DNA of 52,546 bases. It comes from CAYVLA01 sp964549615 [NCBI: uncultured Thermococci archaeon] (GTDB lineage: Archaea > CAYQAE01 > CAYVLA01). Location: assembly GCA_964549615.1 (NCBI GenBank), contig CAZJVP010000002.1:1-52546 (forward strand), read 5' to 3'. Below the pieces are notes generated by a model. It did no database searches. It saw only the letters and a program-made list of their open reading frames with translations, and was not told where the DNA came from. Positions 42,586 to 51,906 of the stretch are shown one piece after another. A program made the position numbers and the translations under genes. Each line of letters opens with the position of its first letter. The first letter of the stretch is position 1.

Positions 42586-45318
42586 TCAGACTTGGACGGA
42601 GGCCATCCTCTCGGTCAGGCTGCCGATCCTTTGCCGCGTCCGCAGCAACAACCTGGGGTCCTGCGAGAAGTGGGTCAGATCGCGGCACAGCCGGGCCGGG
42701 ATCCGTAGCAGTCCCCTTGCCTGCTTCAGCATCCGGACGACCTCCGGCGCGCTACAGAAAGAAAGGCGATCGACCTCCTGCCGAAGCCTCGCAAGCATCT
42801 CGTAGTCCTCTATCCCGTGGCGAACGCATTCGAGCCTCACTGAGCTGAGGGGACCTCCGTCCAGACCCGGGTAGATCAGTTGGCCGTCCCCATTCGTGGC
42901 CGTCGGCCCGGTGTAGGTGTTCCACGGAACTTGGGGCCACCTCCCGCCGCGGTCGATGGCCCGGCGGGCAGTCGGGTCGGGCAGACTCGCGGTCTCCCTT
43001 TCGAGGCTGGGCTCGCCGACGCAGTTGCTCGACCAAAGGTTGATGCAGTAGTACAGGAAGCCCGTCACGCCGTACTTCCAGGTCTGCCAGAACAGGATCC
43101 TGTGGTCCAGCGCCGGATAATCCACGAAGAGGTTCGCGAAGGGATGGCGCGGCCACATGCTCACATACCACCAGAGCTCTTCGCCTTCCGCCTGCCTCTC
43201 CTTGTAGATCGCTTCGAAACGATCGGTCTGCGGCACCCAGATGTCCACGGTGCCGAAGATCCGCGGCAGCTCATGCGATGGCCCGATCGTGCAGGCCCTT
43301 TTGAGGTCGGGGTATGCCGCCTTTACGGCCGCGTAAGCCTCCCTGAGCTGCTCATAGCGGTCTGGGGTCACCTCATCAAAGCCGTAGACGTACGCCCACC
43401 GTAGCCAGCCTTTTTCCCTGAGGAACTCCACCGTCGGCCGGAGGCTCTCGATCCACTGTGCAAGCCTTTCCTCCTGCAGGTATCCCATCGATACCACATT
43501 TGCCCCGCCTCCCATCGCCCTGCCGACATCCTCGATCCTGGGCCGCGGCTCATCCTCGTACTGGCAGGACGGGCTGATGCGCCTGCGCAGCAGGAAGTCG
43601 TAGTACAGCCAGCGCTGCTCTCTGGTGAGCGGCCTCCTGTAGAAGGCCTCTATCTCCCTCTCGAACATGGGGAATGCCGTCCTCAAGGTGGTTCTCACCG
43701 GCAGCTCGAAGCCCCAGACCCTCAGCGAAACCGGGATTCGCAGCGGAGCGCAGCCGGAAGGTTTGATCAGGAAGCAGCCGCGGTACCTGCCCGGTCGGGC
43801 GTTCTTTGGGACCGTCGCGGTGACCCACAGGACCTCGAAATGCCCCTTAGCGACCGTGAAGGGCTGAGCGGGCAGAAGCGGGTCCGGATGAGCTCCAACG
43901 TACTCAGCGACGTATCTGGGTCGCCTGGTCACCACGCTCCCGACCCTCCACACCTCGATCGCATCGCGCCCAAGCTGCGCCCCACGCGGCGCGCTGAGCG
44001 GCCCTGCATCAACGGTACACCCGGCGAGCGCATGATCGAACGCCATGACGACCAGCTGGGCCGAGTCGCAGCCCCTCCTCGGAGCCTGTAACTTCACCTG
44101 CCTAGAAAGGCCGTCTGGGAGGGGCCTGCCGGGAAAGATCTTGACCAGGGTATGTGTCGACAGCACAGCCGCCGTCGCTCCGGGGTCGGGCAGCTGCGAG
44201 CGATGGTGGAGGATGCTTGCCCGGAGCTCGAGCCGTTCAAGTTCAGCTTCCAGGCGATGCCATGCTCGAGCGGTCTGGCGCCACCGACTCATCGCTTCGC
44301 GCACTTTTGCAAGGCCACGTTCCATGCTCTCGGCCTCCTTTCTGAGGAGGCCCAAGCCGGATTCGGCCGTCACCCGGAGGGCGCTTTGCAAACGAGCGAC
44401 CCTTTGCCCGAGTGCCATGCACCCGTCGCTGAGAGGAAACCTCGCTATCTCTACGCCTGACGATCTAACGACAACGAGAGCCACGCCTGCCTCGGGTAGG
44501 TCGAAGTTAGCGCGGAGGCTAGTTCTCCCCGGCGGAACGGTGAACCGCGCGCGGCCGACCGTCGCCGAGTTCTGCACCGCCTCAACGGTCGCAACTCGAC
44601 ATTTCCCCTGCCCGTTGAACAACACGAAGGAAGCACGGATTCTGCGCGGAAGAAGCCGGGCCCCTGCCAGGCCGCCGGAAACCCCATCCGCCCCGAATAC
44701 CACCTCGCCATACCGCTTCGGAATGTCCGTTCTTCCCAGGTACATGACCGACCATGAGGAGTTGTCCTCCTGGCGCTTGTACTCATGCCGGAAGATGTTG
44801 AAGCGCCATACGCCCCCGGGCTTGGGGGACCTGACGCCGAGGAGACTGAACGGTATGTAGGCCGCAAAACTCCATCCGTCCGTATCGAAGACCTGGGTGA
44901 GCCTGCCCTCGCCGCCCCACCACTGAGCAGGCGCGCCCCCTCCTCCGTCGATCGCCATCACTCCGGCAGGGCACATCCTTATCCGATACCACCGGCCCCT
45001 ACGGGGGCTAAGCAACAGCTGGAGCTGCTCGTGCTTGGCCTGACTCTCGACAACGTCGTCCCTCCCGTGGTTAGGCCTATACAGCTTCCCGGTGATCTCG
45101 ATTCCACGTGCGTCGTACGCAAGCCAGAACCGCGCGCGGTCGGGGCTAAGCGTCCCGTCCATGAAGTTGACCAGGAACGGTATCGCCGCCATCCTCCCCC
45201 GATTGGCGCTGCTCAACGGCGCCGCTGGTTCGGGACATCTGTCGAGCATCGGTATGGTGATGCGTGGAACCGGGGCCTCCAGATGCCGCTTCTCCATGGG
45301 ATAGGAGCCCATCGTCAA
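42586..45318 (-). CDS. GH123-like (DUF4091) multidomain glycosidase with CBM9-like N-terminus
   Basis: The 910-residue product has a beta-sandwich like CBM9 (about 50-205; FWLAYDARGIEITGK, DGWSFAAYIPFSLLG, WRFNIFRHEY). A coiled segment follows (about 300-370), then a linker sandwich and a TIM barrel (about 560-830). The barrel holds VYGFDEVTPDRYEQL with an Asp-Glu pair where GH123 places its stabilising and acid residues. The C-terminal SVRLECVRHGIEDYEML is the DUF4091 hallmark. GH123 enzymes cleave beta-N-acetylgalactosaminides by substrate-assisted catalysis. No signal peptide is seen despite the size. The start may be TTG 45318, ATG 45312 or ATG 45297. Confidence 0.82.
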   Translation of the reverse strand: MTMGSYPMEKRHLEAPVPRITIPMLDRCPEPAAPLSSANRGRMAAIPFLVNFMDGTLSPDRARFWLAYDARGIEITGKLYRPNHGRDDVVESQAKHEQLQLLLSPRRGRWYRIRMCPAGVMAIDGGGGAPAQWWGGEGRLTQVFDTDGWSFAAYIPFSLLGVRSPKPGGVWRFNIFRHEYKRQEDNSSWSVMYLGRTDIPKRYGEVVFGADGVSGGLAGARLLPRRIRASFVLFNGQGKCRVATVEAVQNSATVGRARFTVPPGRTSLRANFDLPEAGVALVVVRSSGVEIARFPLSDGCMALGQRVARLQSALRVTAESGLGLLRKEAESMERGLAKVREAMSRWRQTARAWHRLEAELERLELRASILHHRSQLPDPGATAAVLSTHTLVKIFPGRPLPDGLSRQVKLQAPRRGCDSAQLVVMAFDHALAGCTVDAGPLSAPRGAQLGRDAIEVWRVGSVVTRRPRYVAEYVGAHPDPLLPAQPFTVAKGHFEVLWVTATVPKNARPGRYRGCFLIKPSGCAPLRIPVSLRVWGFELPVRTTLRTAFPMFEREIEAFYRRPLTREQRWLYYDFLLRRRISPSCQYEDEPRPRIEDVGRAMGGGANVVSMGYLQEERLAQWIESLRPTVEFLREKGWLRWAYVYGFDEVTPDRYEQLREAYAAVKAAYPDLKRACTIGPSHELPRIFGTVDIWVPQTDRFEAIYKERQAEGEELWWYVSMWPRHPFANLFVDYPALDHRILFWQTWKYGVTGFLYYCINLWSSNCVGEPSLERETASLPDPTARRAIDRGGRWPQVPWNTYTGPTATNGDGQLIYPGLDGGPLSSVRLECVRHGIEDYEMLARLRQEVDRLSFCSAPEVVRMLKQARGLLRIPARLCRDLTHFSQDPRLLLRTRQRIGSLTERMASVQV

Positions 45319-45402
45319 GCTTCGCGCGCATAGGGGGGTTGAAAAAGGAATCGAGTCGCACGGCCCAAAGCTGCGCCCGGGACCGGGAAGCTTAGCATGC
45401 CC

Positions 45403-46137
45403 TCAGGATGGCCGGCCCACGACGCTCATATAGAGCACGCTCTCCTCGACGCCATCAACGCCGATCAGCGCGTTGACCTCGTCGTCGTAGAGCGCCCCGA
45501 TCTGGCAGCTGCCCAGCCCCAGGGCAACAGCCGCCAAGGCAAGGTTCTGCGCAATGTGCCCGGCGTCAAGGTAGACGTAGCGATAGGCCCTCTGCCCGTA
45601 CTTCCACTTCGACCTCCCGAAGACGCCGGTCCATACGAAGACGACCGGCGCACGGTAGGCCATCTCCTGGTCAAGCGCGGCCCGGCAGGCCTGGGTACGG
45701 AAGTCCCCCTTCCTCAGCTGCTCAAGCTCGTGACCCAACACCAAGTAATGGTAGACGCCCCTCTCGACCCCCGCGACCGCGTTGGCGATGAGATACGTCT
45801 CGACCGGGTAAAGAGCCCCGGCTGACGGGGCGGCCCTAAGCTCATACCCCCGGCCCCGACGGGTTACGCCTTGGCATGCCCAGAGAAGCTGCGAGAGATC
45901 CCCGATCGAGAGCTGTTCCGGCAAGAAGTTCCTCACGCTTCTGCGCTTTGAAATGACCGTCCATATCGACGGTCCACCCTCGATCGAGGGGCTGGGAAGC
46001 TTGACCTTCGGGCGATCAGGATAGCTCTTGTACGTTTCCGGCTTCCCTGCCCAATCCAGCTCGCCCCTCGGCAACTCGCCTCTCCGATACTTCGTCTGAA
46101 GGTGGAATTCGTCGCCGACGCCGCTCATACGCTTCAC
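45403..46137 (-). CDS. SagB-type nitroreductase-fold FMN oxidoreductase
   Basis: The 244-residue product has the FMN-binding pattern: ISKRRSVRNFLPE (Arg-Ser-x-Arg), RAAPSAGALYPVE, YLDAGHIAQNLALAA and LGSCQIGALYDDE. SagB proteins oxidise azolines in RiPP pathways, but many stand-alone archaeal members have unknown substrates. No SagC/D (YcaO) genes are present in the window. The GTG start lies 29 nt from a TATA-like GATTTATT, fitting a leaderless transcript separate from the upstream GNAT gene. Confidence 0.85.
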   Translation of the reverse strand: MKRMSGVGDEFHLQTKYRRGELPRGELDWAGKPETYKSYPDRPKVKLPSPSIEGGPSIWTVISKRRSVRNFLPEQLSIGDLSQLLWACQGVTRRGRGYELRAAPSAGALYPVETYLIANAVAGVERGVYHYLVLGHELEQLRKGDFRTQACRAALDQEMAYRAPVVFVWTGVFGRSKWKYGQRAYRYVYLDAGHIAQNLALAAVALGLGSCQIGALYDDEVNALIGVDGVEESVLYMSVVGRPS

Positions 46138-46165
46138 CCGTCAGATCGCTGCTGTGCGCACAGAT

Positions 46166-46696
46166 TTATTTCTCATGCAGCAGGTTCTCCATCACCACGA
46201 CATCCAACCATCGCCCGAACTTGAACCCTACCTCCTTGAGGCGTCCCACCTCTTGAAAACCCATTTTCCTGTGGAGTGCGATGCTGACGTGGTTTGCTGC
46301 GTCCAGGCGGGCAATGATCGCATGGTGTCCGGCCCTTCTCGCCTCATCCACGAGTTTGCGCAGGATCATGGTGCCTATGCCCTTTCCCCTGAACTCCCTG
46401 CGCACGTATACGGAGTCCTCGACAGTAGCCTGATAGCCGCATCGATCGCTGAACCTTGACAATGAACCCCAGCCCACCACGCTGTCGCCCAAGATGGCAA
46501 CGATGATGGGATGCCGATCGTCATGCTCCTCCATCCACCTCCTCTGCTCCTCCATGGTCTTGGGTTCGAAGTCGAAGGTGGCCGTCGTGTTGAGGATCGC
46601 CTCGTTGTAGATCGAGGTGATCTCTGGCAAGTGGCGCCCGGTGGCGCCAGTTATCTTCACCGCTTGCGCCAGGCCGCCGGGTCTCATGCTCGCCAT
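46166..46696 (-). CDS. GNAT acetyltransferase, phosphinothricin-acetyltransferase-like
   Basis: The 176-residue product starts at ATG 46696 after GAGGAG. It has the acetyl-CoA loop VRREFRGKGIGTMIL and NHVSIALHRKMGFQEVG, both typical of the PAT/YncA subgroup. N-terminal block: LPEITSIYNEAILNTTATFD. Such enzymes acetylate amino-acid-like amines including methionine sulfone and phosphinothricin. It follows the GH2 gene by 4 bp, so it is co-translated with it; a metabolic link is not obvious. Confidence 0.9.
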   Translation of the reverse strand: MASMRPGGLAQAVKITGATGRHLPEITSIYNEAILNTTATFDFEPKTMEEQRRWMEEHDDRHPIIVAILGDSVVGWGSLSRFSDRCGYQATVEDSVYVRREFRGKGIGTMILRKLVDEARRAGHHAIIARLDAANHVSIALHRKMGFQEVGRLKEVGFKFGRWLDVVVMENLLHEK

Positions 46697-46700
46697 GCTT

Positions 46701-48425
46701 TCATCGCTCCTCGTAGGCTGCCCTGCGCGTGTTGATGGCGCGAATCCTGGCGGGATCAAACTTGGGCTTCCGGTCGTAGGTAAGAAGCCCGTTCACCTCC
46801 TGCTCTACGTCGTATAGCTGCGTGTAGCAGAAGCCAACTATCTTCGGATTGGCAAGGAGCGCCCCGGTCAGCGCTTCGTACCTTTCCAGGAACTCTGCCT
46901 CCGATTTCGGCCTTTCCCCGTACCCCCAGGCCTTTGTTCCAGTCTGCCCGGGGTTCCACCAGGTCCCTCCGAACTCGCTCACCATGACCGGCTGCCCGGA
47001 ATATGGGGCGTCCCGGCCGGGACGGTTGCGGTAAGGTTCGCCCCTCTCAAGGATGCTCAAATGTCTGGCCCTGAAGGTCTGCGGGTTCTGGTCGTAGTCG
47101 TGGCAGTCGTAAACGTCAGTTGCGACGTGCGTGTAGCCACTCGTGTCGATGACCGGCCGCTCCGGGTCGACCATCTTCGTGATCCCGTATACCGTTCGCA
47201 CGACCCAGCTGTCTTGGTTGGGATCCGTCTCGTTGAAGGGGCACCATCCTATTATGCATGGATGTTTGATGTCCCGTCTGAGCACCTCGACCCACTCGGA
47301 GATGAAATTCTCGCACGCCTGCGGCCTGGAGGGGTCTATCCCCCAGCTTGGGAACTCCCCCCACACCATATAGCCCAGCCTGTCCGCCCAGTAAAGAAAC
47401 CGGGGTTCAAAGACCTTCTGGTGGAGCCTTGCGCCGTTGAATCCCATCTCCTTTGAGATCTCGATATCGCGCCTCAGGTCCCCATCGCTCGGCGCCGTGT
47501 AGATGCCGCCTGGATAGTATCCTTGATCTAAGACCAGCCTCTGGAAGATCCGCTTCCCGTTCAGAAGGAAACGGTCACCCTGGATCTCGACCGACCTGAT
47601 GCCGAAGTAACTCCTCACCCGGTCCAGCACGCGCCCGCCGCTTCTTACGACCAGCTCAAGGTCGTAGAGATTGGGATCGTCTGGACTCCACAGCTTCGGG
47701 GTCCCCAGATCCAAGGGGATCCTGACTTCAGAGGATGCCGGGCTGCCCCCGCAGGCCACCATGGCCCCATCTTTGTAGACGAATGCCTCCACGACCCCCT
47801 CCGGCGAGCCGCTCAGCTTTGCCACTACCCACGTGCGACAGCCCTGCTTGGCGGTCCCCACGCTGACCGTCTCTATGAAGGCAGGACCGACGGCCTCAAG
47901 CCAGACCGTCTGCCAGATGCCGGTGACCCGGCTGTACATGCAGCCATAGGACTCCCGCCTTGCCGACTGCTTCCCGCTCGGTTGAAGCCCTGACCTGTTA
48001 TCGTCACGAGCCTGGAGGACGAGCCAGTTATGACCCCCGGACACCTTGCCCGTGATCTCGAACGTGAAAGGCGTGTACCCTCCCCTGTGCTCACCCAAGT
48101 AGTGTCCGTTCAGCCAGACCCTTGCCTCGTAGTCCACGGCCCCGAAGTGCAGCAGGATCCGTTTTCCCGCCATCGCTTTTGGCAGGCGGAATGACCTGGA
48201 ATACCAGACGACGGGCATGAAGTCGGTTAACCCGAGTCCGCTCAGCCGGCTCTCGGGCGGGAAGGGAACGAGGATCTCCAAGTCGAGCTCGGGTTCCCTG
48301 GCCCAGCCCCTGGCCTCCCCCGTCCCATCAAGGTCAACGGCGAACTTCCACGTCCCGTTAAGGCACAGCCAAGGCCGTCTGTATAGGGACGGCCTGGGGT
48401 GCTCGGGCCTTGGAATCCGGGCCAT
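46701..48425 (-). CDS. GH2 family glycosidase (beta-galactosidase/glucuronidase type)
   Basis: The 574-residue product begins MARIPRPEHPRPSLYRRPWL. It has the GH2 N-terminal jelly roll (LNGTWKF, VWLNGHYLGEHRGGYTPF), an Ig-like middle domain and a TIM barrel. Acid/base Glu is in GWCPFNET (E399), nucleophile Glu in VMVSEFGG (E484). The length suits the shorter, cytoplasmic GH2 enzymes lacking the C-terminal domain of LacZ. No signal peptide. The frame is open to 48500, but TATA-like GGTTATCA lies about 29 nt before ATG 48425, supporting this start. Confidence 0.9.
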   Translation of the reverse strand: MARIPRPEHPRPSLYRRPWLCLNGTWKFAVDLDGTGEARGWAREPELDLEILVPFPPESRLSGLGLTDFMPVVWYSRSFRLPKAMAGKRILLHFGAVDYEARVWLNGHYLGEHRGGYTPFTFEITGKVSGGHNWLVLQARDDNRSGLQPSGKQSARRESYGCMYSRVTGIWQTVWLEAVGPAFIETVSVGTAKQGCRTWVVAKLSGSPEGVVEAFVYKDGAMVACGGSPASSEVRIPLDLGTPKLWSPDDPNLYDLELVVRSGGRVLDRVRSYFGIRSVEIQGDRFLLNGKRIFQRLVLDQGYYPGGIYTAPSDGDLRRDIEISKEMGFNGARLHQKVFEPRFLYWADRLGYMVWGEFPSWGIDPSRPQACENFISEWVEVLRRDIKHPCIIGWCPFNETDPNQDSWVVRTVYGITKMVDPERPVIDTSGYTHVATDVYDCHDYDQNPQTFRARHLSILERGEPYRNRPGRDAPYSGQPVMVSEFGGTWWNPGQTGTKAWGYGERPKSEAEFLERYEALTGALLANPKIVGFCYTQLYDVEQEVNGLLTYDRKPKFDPARIRAINTRRAAYEER

Positions 48426-48487
48426 ACGATCGCCCAAATGAAGACCGCCGCTGATAACCATTACCTGGCAGAATCCGAGCGCACTCG

Positions 48488-49117
48488 CTATTTCACCCAC
48501 GAGTCGATGATCTTCAAGCCCGCGATCGCCGAAGCCCCATAGGCATCGACCCCCGCCTCGGCTGCCCTCTCTTCATTTGCAGCGTTCCCCCCCAGGATGA
48601 TCTTGACCTGGTCCCTCAGCCCGGCCGCCTTCAGCGCCTCCACGACCTTCCTTACGCTGGGCAGGGCCTGCGTCAGGCCGACGGACAGGGCAAGGACCTG
48701 GGGCTTTACTTCCCTGACCTTCTCCACAAACTTCTCGGGAGGTACGTCGACGCCGAGATCGTGCACCTCGTACCCCGCCGAGGTCAGTATGGATATCAGG
48801 ATGCTCTTCCCCATGCCGTGGACGCTTCCCTGCACCGTCCCGACCACGATCCGCCCCTTCGCTGGCCGTGCTCTCTCGGCCAGGTAGGGCTTAGCTATCT
48901 CGAAGAGGTCCTGGGCCAGGGCTGCCGCCATTATGAGGTCGGAGAGGAAGTACTCCTTGTTCTCATACAGCCTCCCGACCTCCTCCATTCCCGCCCGGAT
49001 CGACTCGACCACTGCGGCAAAGCCGTCCGGAGCCTTCAGCGCCCTCTTGGCCAAAGCCTTCGCCTTCTTCTCATCGAACTCGACGATGGCGCGTGCGAGC
49101 TCATCCATATCCATCAC
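48488..49117 (-). CDS. Methyltransferase corrinoid protein (MtaC/MttC-like) with altered cobalamin motif
   Basis: The 209-residue product has the four-helix cap (about 1-85; GMEEVGRLYENKEYFLSDLIMAA is read in two parts) and a Rossmann cobalamin domain. The usual GDVHDIGKN reads GSVHGMGKS: the axial His (H100) is kept but the Asp is Ser, which should weaken the His-Asp relay that tunes cobalt. The other cobalamin loops (LSVGLTQALPSVRKVVEALK, GGNAANEERA) are normal. It follows the UroD-type gene by 3 bp, forming a MtaA-MtaC pair. Probably accepts the methyl group from a substrate methyltransferase such as the MttB-family protein. Confidence 0.88.
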   Translation of the reverse strand: MMDMDELARAIVEFDEKKAKALAKRALKAPDGFAAVVESIRAGMEEVGRLYENKEYFLSDLIMAAALAQDLFEIAKPYLAERARPAKGRIVVGTVQGSVHGMGKSILISILTSAGYEVHDLGVDVPPEKFVEKVREVKPQVLALSVGLTQALPSVRKVVEALKAAGLRDQVKIILGGNAANEERAAEAGVDAYGASAIAGLKIIDSWVK

Positions 49118-49120
49118 CCT

Positions 49121-50038
49121 TCAGATGTACCTCCCGAACTTGTGCCCCGTCTCGACCATCGCCAGCGCGTTCTCGACCGGGACGGAAGCATGAATCACGT
49201 TGCTGCTGGAAAGCACGTAGCCCCCGCCGGGGGCGGCGCGGGCGATGGCGGCCTTAGTCTCCTCGATCACTCTGTCAACGCTTTCCCAGGTCAGGGTCCA
49301 CGCGCAGTCGACGTTTCCCAGGATGCATATCCTGTCCCCGTACTTCTCCTTGACCTCCAGGATGTCCATGTTCGATGAAGGGTCGATGGAGTGCAGAGCA
49401 TCGATGCCCGATCCAACCAAGCCATCGAGGATGGGCCGAAGGTCGCCGTCGCTGTGCACGAGGAGCTTTGCGCCCATCCGGTGAATTGCGCGCGCCAGCC
49501 TCGCCAGATTCGGAAAGATGAACTCGTCATAGAACCTCGGAGCGAGGTAGGGACCCTCCTTCCCGGCCATGTCGTCCAGGCCGCCCCTGATGATCTCGAA
49601 TCCCGCCTCGACCTCGGCCTTCGCGCCCTCTATGGCTTTGAGCGCCATCTCCCTGCACTGCTTCCTCAGGTTCACCTTGTCGAAGTAGAACCGCCTGATC
49701 GTCTCGATATCCCCCATGCTCCCGGGCATGGGCGACACGTGTCCGCAACCGCCTAGATAGGCAAGCTCGGGAGCAATCTGCTTGGCCAAGGGCAAAAGAT
49801 CGCGTGGAACGGAGATCATGTCGTAGCCGAGCTTCTTCCACAGCTTGACCTTGTACTCGAAGTTCCGTTCCTTCACCTCCTTCTCCTTGCCCTTCTCCTT
49901 CAGCCGGATTGCCTCCTCCGGGCTGACCGGGCTCTTCCCGATTATCTTCTCGGCTATCTGAACCTCGAACTCGAACATGGGTACTCTGTCCGGTTCTCCT
50001 TTCTCGAGCGCAATCCAGATGCGGTCACGCGGGGTCAA
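49121..50038 (-). CDS. UroD-type methylcorrinoid:coenzyme methyltransferase (MtaA/MtbA-like)
   Basis: The 305-residue product opens MTPRDRIWIALEKGEPDRVP and has methyltransferase zinc ligands in LLVHSDGDLRPIL (His) and ILGNVDCAWTL (Cys). The C-terminal GGGYVLSSSNVIHASVPVEN block is typical of this branch. It probably moves a methyl group between the corrinoid protein and a thiol or folate-like acceptor; coenzyme M use cannot be told from sequence. It is the first gene of a pair with the corrinoid protein. The TTG start follows GGTGG. Confidence 0.87.
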   Translation of the reverse strand: MTPRDRIWIALEKGEPDRVPMFEFEVQIAEKIIGKSPVSPEEAIRLKEKGKEKEVKERNFEYKVKLWKKLGYDMISVPRDLLPLAKQIAPELAYLGGCGHVSPMPGSMGDIETIRRFYFDKVNLRKQCREMALKAIEGAKAEVEAGFEIIRGGLDDMAGKEGPYLAPRFYDEFIFPNLARLARAIHRMGAKLLVHSDGDLRPILDGLVGSGIDALHSIDPSSNMDILEVKEKYGDRICILGNVDCAWTLTWESVDRVIEETKAAIARAAPGGGYVLSSSNVIHASVPVENALAMVETGHKFGRYI

Positions 50039-50311
50039 AAGCCCACCTTGGACCGGTCAAGTGCAGGGAATGAAATGTATTACCCTGGATGCCAGGCGGG
50101 AGGATCGAACCAACCCCCAAAGCCGCGGCAACTCCGAAACCCGAGCTTCTGAACTGGCATCGATCGCCGTGCAAACCAAGGCCGGGCTTCTGGTCGGGGG
50201 CAAAAGGCGAACTTCCACGGCCGGATCGCTTCCTGATCCAAATCCCACGCCCGTTGTGGGTGCCGGTGGAAAGAGTAATGAGACCCACGTGCTGGACGCG
50301 CGTGAGGCAGG

Positions 50312-51205
50312 TTGGGCGTACCAGACACCGTCTTCCCCACCTTCGTCATACTGGGCCTGGCATACCTCTTCCAGAAGAAAAAGAGGCTTGACTTAGACCC
50401 CATCATCGAGACCGCCCTCTACCTTGCATCCCCCTGCCTGATTTTCACCTCACTCTCCTCAAGCGACTATACGGCGGGCTCGCTTCTCCCCGTTGCGATC
50501 TCGGCAGCCATCGTGATGCTGGGCTGTCTTGCCCTCTCCCGGGCGGCCTTCGCGGCGGCGGGCCTGGGCGACTTGGATGCTAGAACCCTGCCCGTCATGC
50601 TGATGAACGCCGGGAACCTGGGCATCCCGATAGTGCTTTTTGCCTTCGGGGAGGAGGCGATGGGGCCGGTCGTCGCCTTCTTCGTAACGTCCGCCGTCTT
50701 CAACTACACACTAGGCATCTTCATTGCTGCAAGGCGTTCGCCGGACTCGGGCCGGCCCTGGTTGGAGGTGTTAAGGCTCCCGCTTGTCTATGCCGCGGTG
50801 GCAGGCGTAGCGGTGGGCGCCCTCGGGGTAAGGCTACCCGTCATCATGCTGCGGGCCATAAACACCTTGGGCCAGGCAGCGATACCCCTCTTCCTTATAT
50901 CGCTTGGGATGAGCCTGGCAAGCATCGACCCGAAGAGCCACCTCCCATCCGCCCTCCTGTCGGCCTCGATGCGGATCGGCTTGGGCCTAGTCCTCGGTAC
51001 AACGTCGGCAGCGATCCTCGGCATAAGGGGCGTTGCCCGTGGGGTCGTCATCCTTCAGTCATCCATGCCGCCGGCCGTTGCAAGCTTCATGCTTTCGCAG
51101 AAGTACCGCTGCAACCCGGAGCTCGTCGGCGCCACGGTCTTCGTCGGCACGGCGGTGAGCATTGCCACCATCCCAGTTGTGTTGTGGCTCGTGACCCAGG
51201 GGTAA
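50312..51205 (+). CDS. AEC (auxin efflux carrier) family transporter
   Basis: The 297-residue product is nearly all membrane helix, about ten segments. Family landmarks: MLMNAGNLGIPIVLFAFG (helix break with Asn-x-Gly), GQAAIPLFLISLGMSLA, and a C-terminal VVILQSSMPPAVASFML. AEC permeases export or import organic acids and related anions. TTG start after GAGG. It faces the methyltransferase pair divergently; a role in moving a carboxylate such as a demethylation product is conceivable but not shown. Confidence 0.88.
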   Translation: MGVPDTVFPTFVILGLAYLFQKKKRLDLDPIIETALYLASPCLIFTSLSSSDYTAGSLLPVAISAAIVMLGCLALSRAAFAAAGLGDLDARTLPVMLMNAGNLGIPIVLFAFGEEAMGPVVAFFVTSAVFNYTLGIFIAARRSPDSGRPWLEVLRLPLVYAAVAGVAVGALGVRLPVIMLRAINTLGQAAIPLFLISLGMSLASIDPKSHLPSALLSASMRIGLGLVLGTTSAAILGIRGVARGVVILQSSMPPAVASFMLSQKYRCNPELVGATVFVGTAVSIATIPVVLWLVTQG

Positions 51206-51349
51206 TGTGTAATGGGATGGTAGACACGAACAATCTCACCTCCAGGACGGGTTCTGCCCTGTCTTGGAAGGTTATCAGGAAATCGTTGGTCGGAGGAGAA
51301 ACTGATTCTTTGGAGTTATGCAGAGGTCTACAAGAACCCAACACCATGA

Positions 51350-51612
51350 TACATCGCCCTCGACCCGCCGGCAGACCTTGGGGGGATGAGCGATATCCAG
51401 ACCCGGATTGATTTCGTGGATCACAGAGCTGTGGTTGAAGTGAACGAGAAAGGGACAGAGGCTGCTGCAAGAACTATCGTTGTCCAAACCCTGAGTGCCG
51501 GGCCCAAGGCGCAGTTCCGGATGAGGTGGACCGACCATTCTTGTTCGTCATCAGGGACAACCAGTCGGGCGCCATACTCTTCATGGGGTTGATCAAGAAT
51601 GCCCAGACATGA
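51350..51612 (+). pseudogene. Serpin remnant (reactive-loop hinge and C-terminal strand)
   Basis: One frame gives YIALDPPADLGGMSDIQTR then HRAVVEVNEKGTEAAARTIVV. GTEAAARTIVV is the canonical hinge of the serpin reactive-centre loop. A frame change near 51520-51540 yields HPFLFVIRDNQSGAIL-like sequence and FMGLIKNAQT, the conserved serpin C-terminus (stop at 51610-51612). About 20 residues between GMSD and HRA appear deleted, and the N-terminal two thirds are gone. Serpins inhibit proteases, including in hyperthermophilic archaea. A hairpin-like repeat (TACAC...GTGTA) follows at about 51613-51650. Confidence 0.8.
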
Positions 51613-51906
51613 TCCTACACCATCCAACTGGTACAACTGGATGTGTACAGGCCGGAGGGAACTAGGATCATGATCCTTCCTATCATCAACTGACGAGACA
51701 TCGCCGTCGTCTGCCTCCACCTTCAATTTCACGAGTAGCCGTCGCCAATTCCCTTCGGAAGAAATGAACGCATCCCGAATTACAGGCCAACCCTTATCTA
51801 GGGGCGGGCTGCGAGCTTATGCGAAACCCGGAGCAGAAGGAAAGGGCGAACAGGACGGCGCTCAGAGCACTCAGCGCTACACAGGTCGCGCTCAGCGGCG
51901 AAACAC

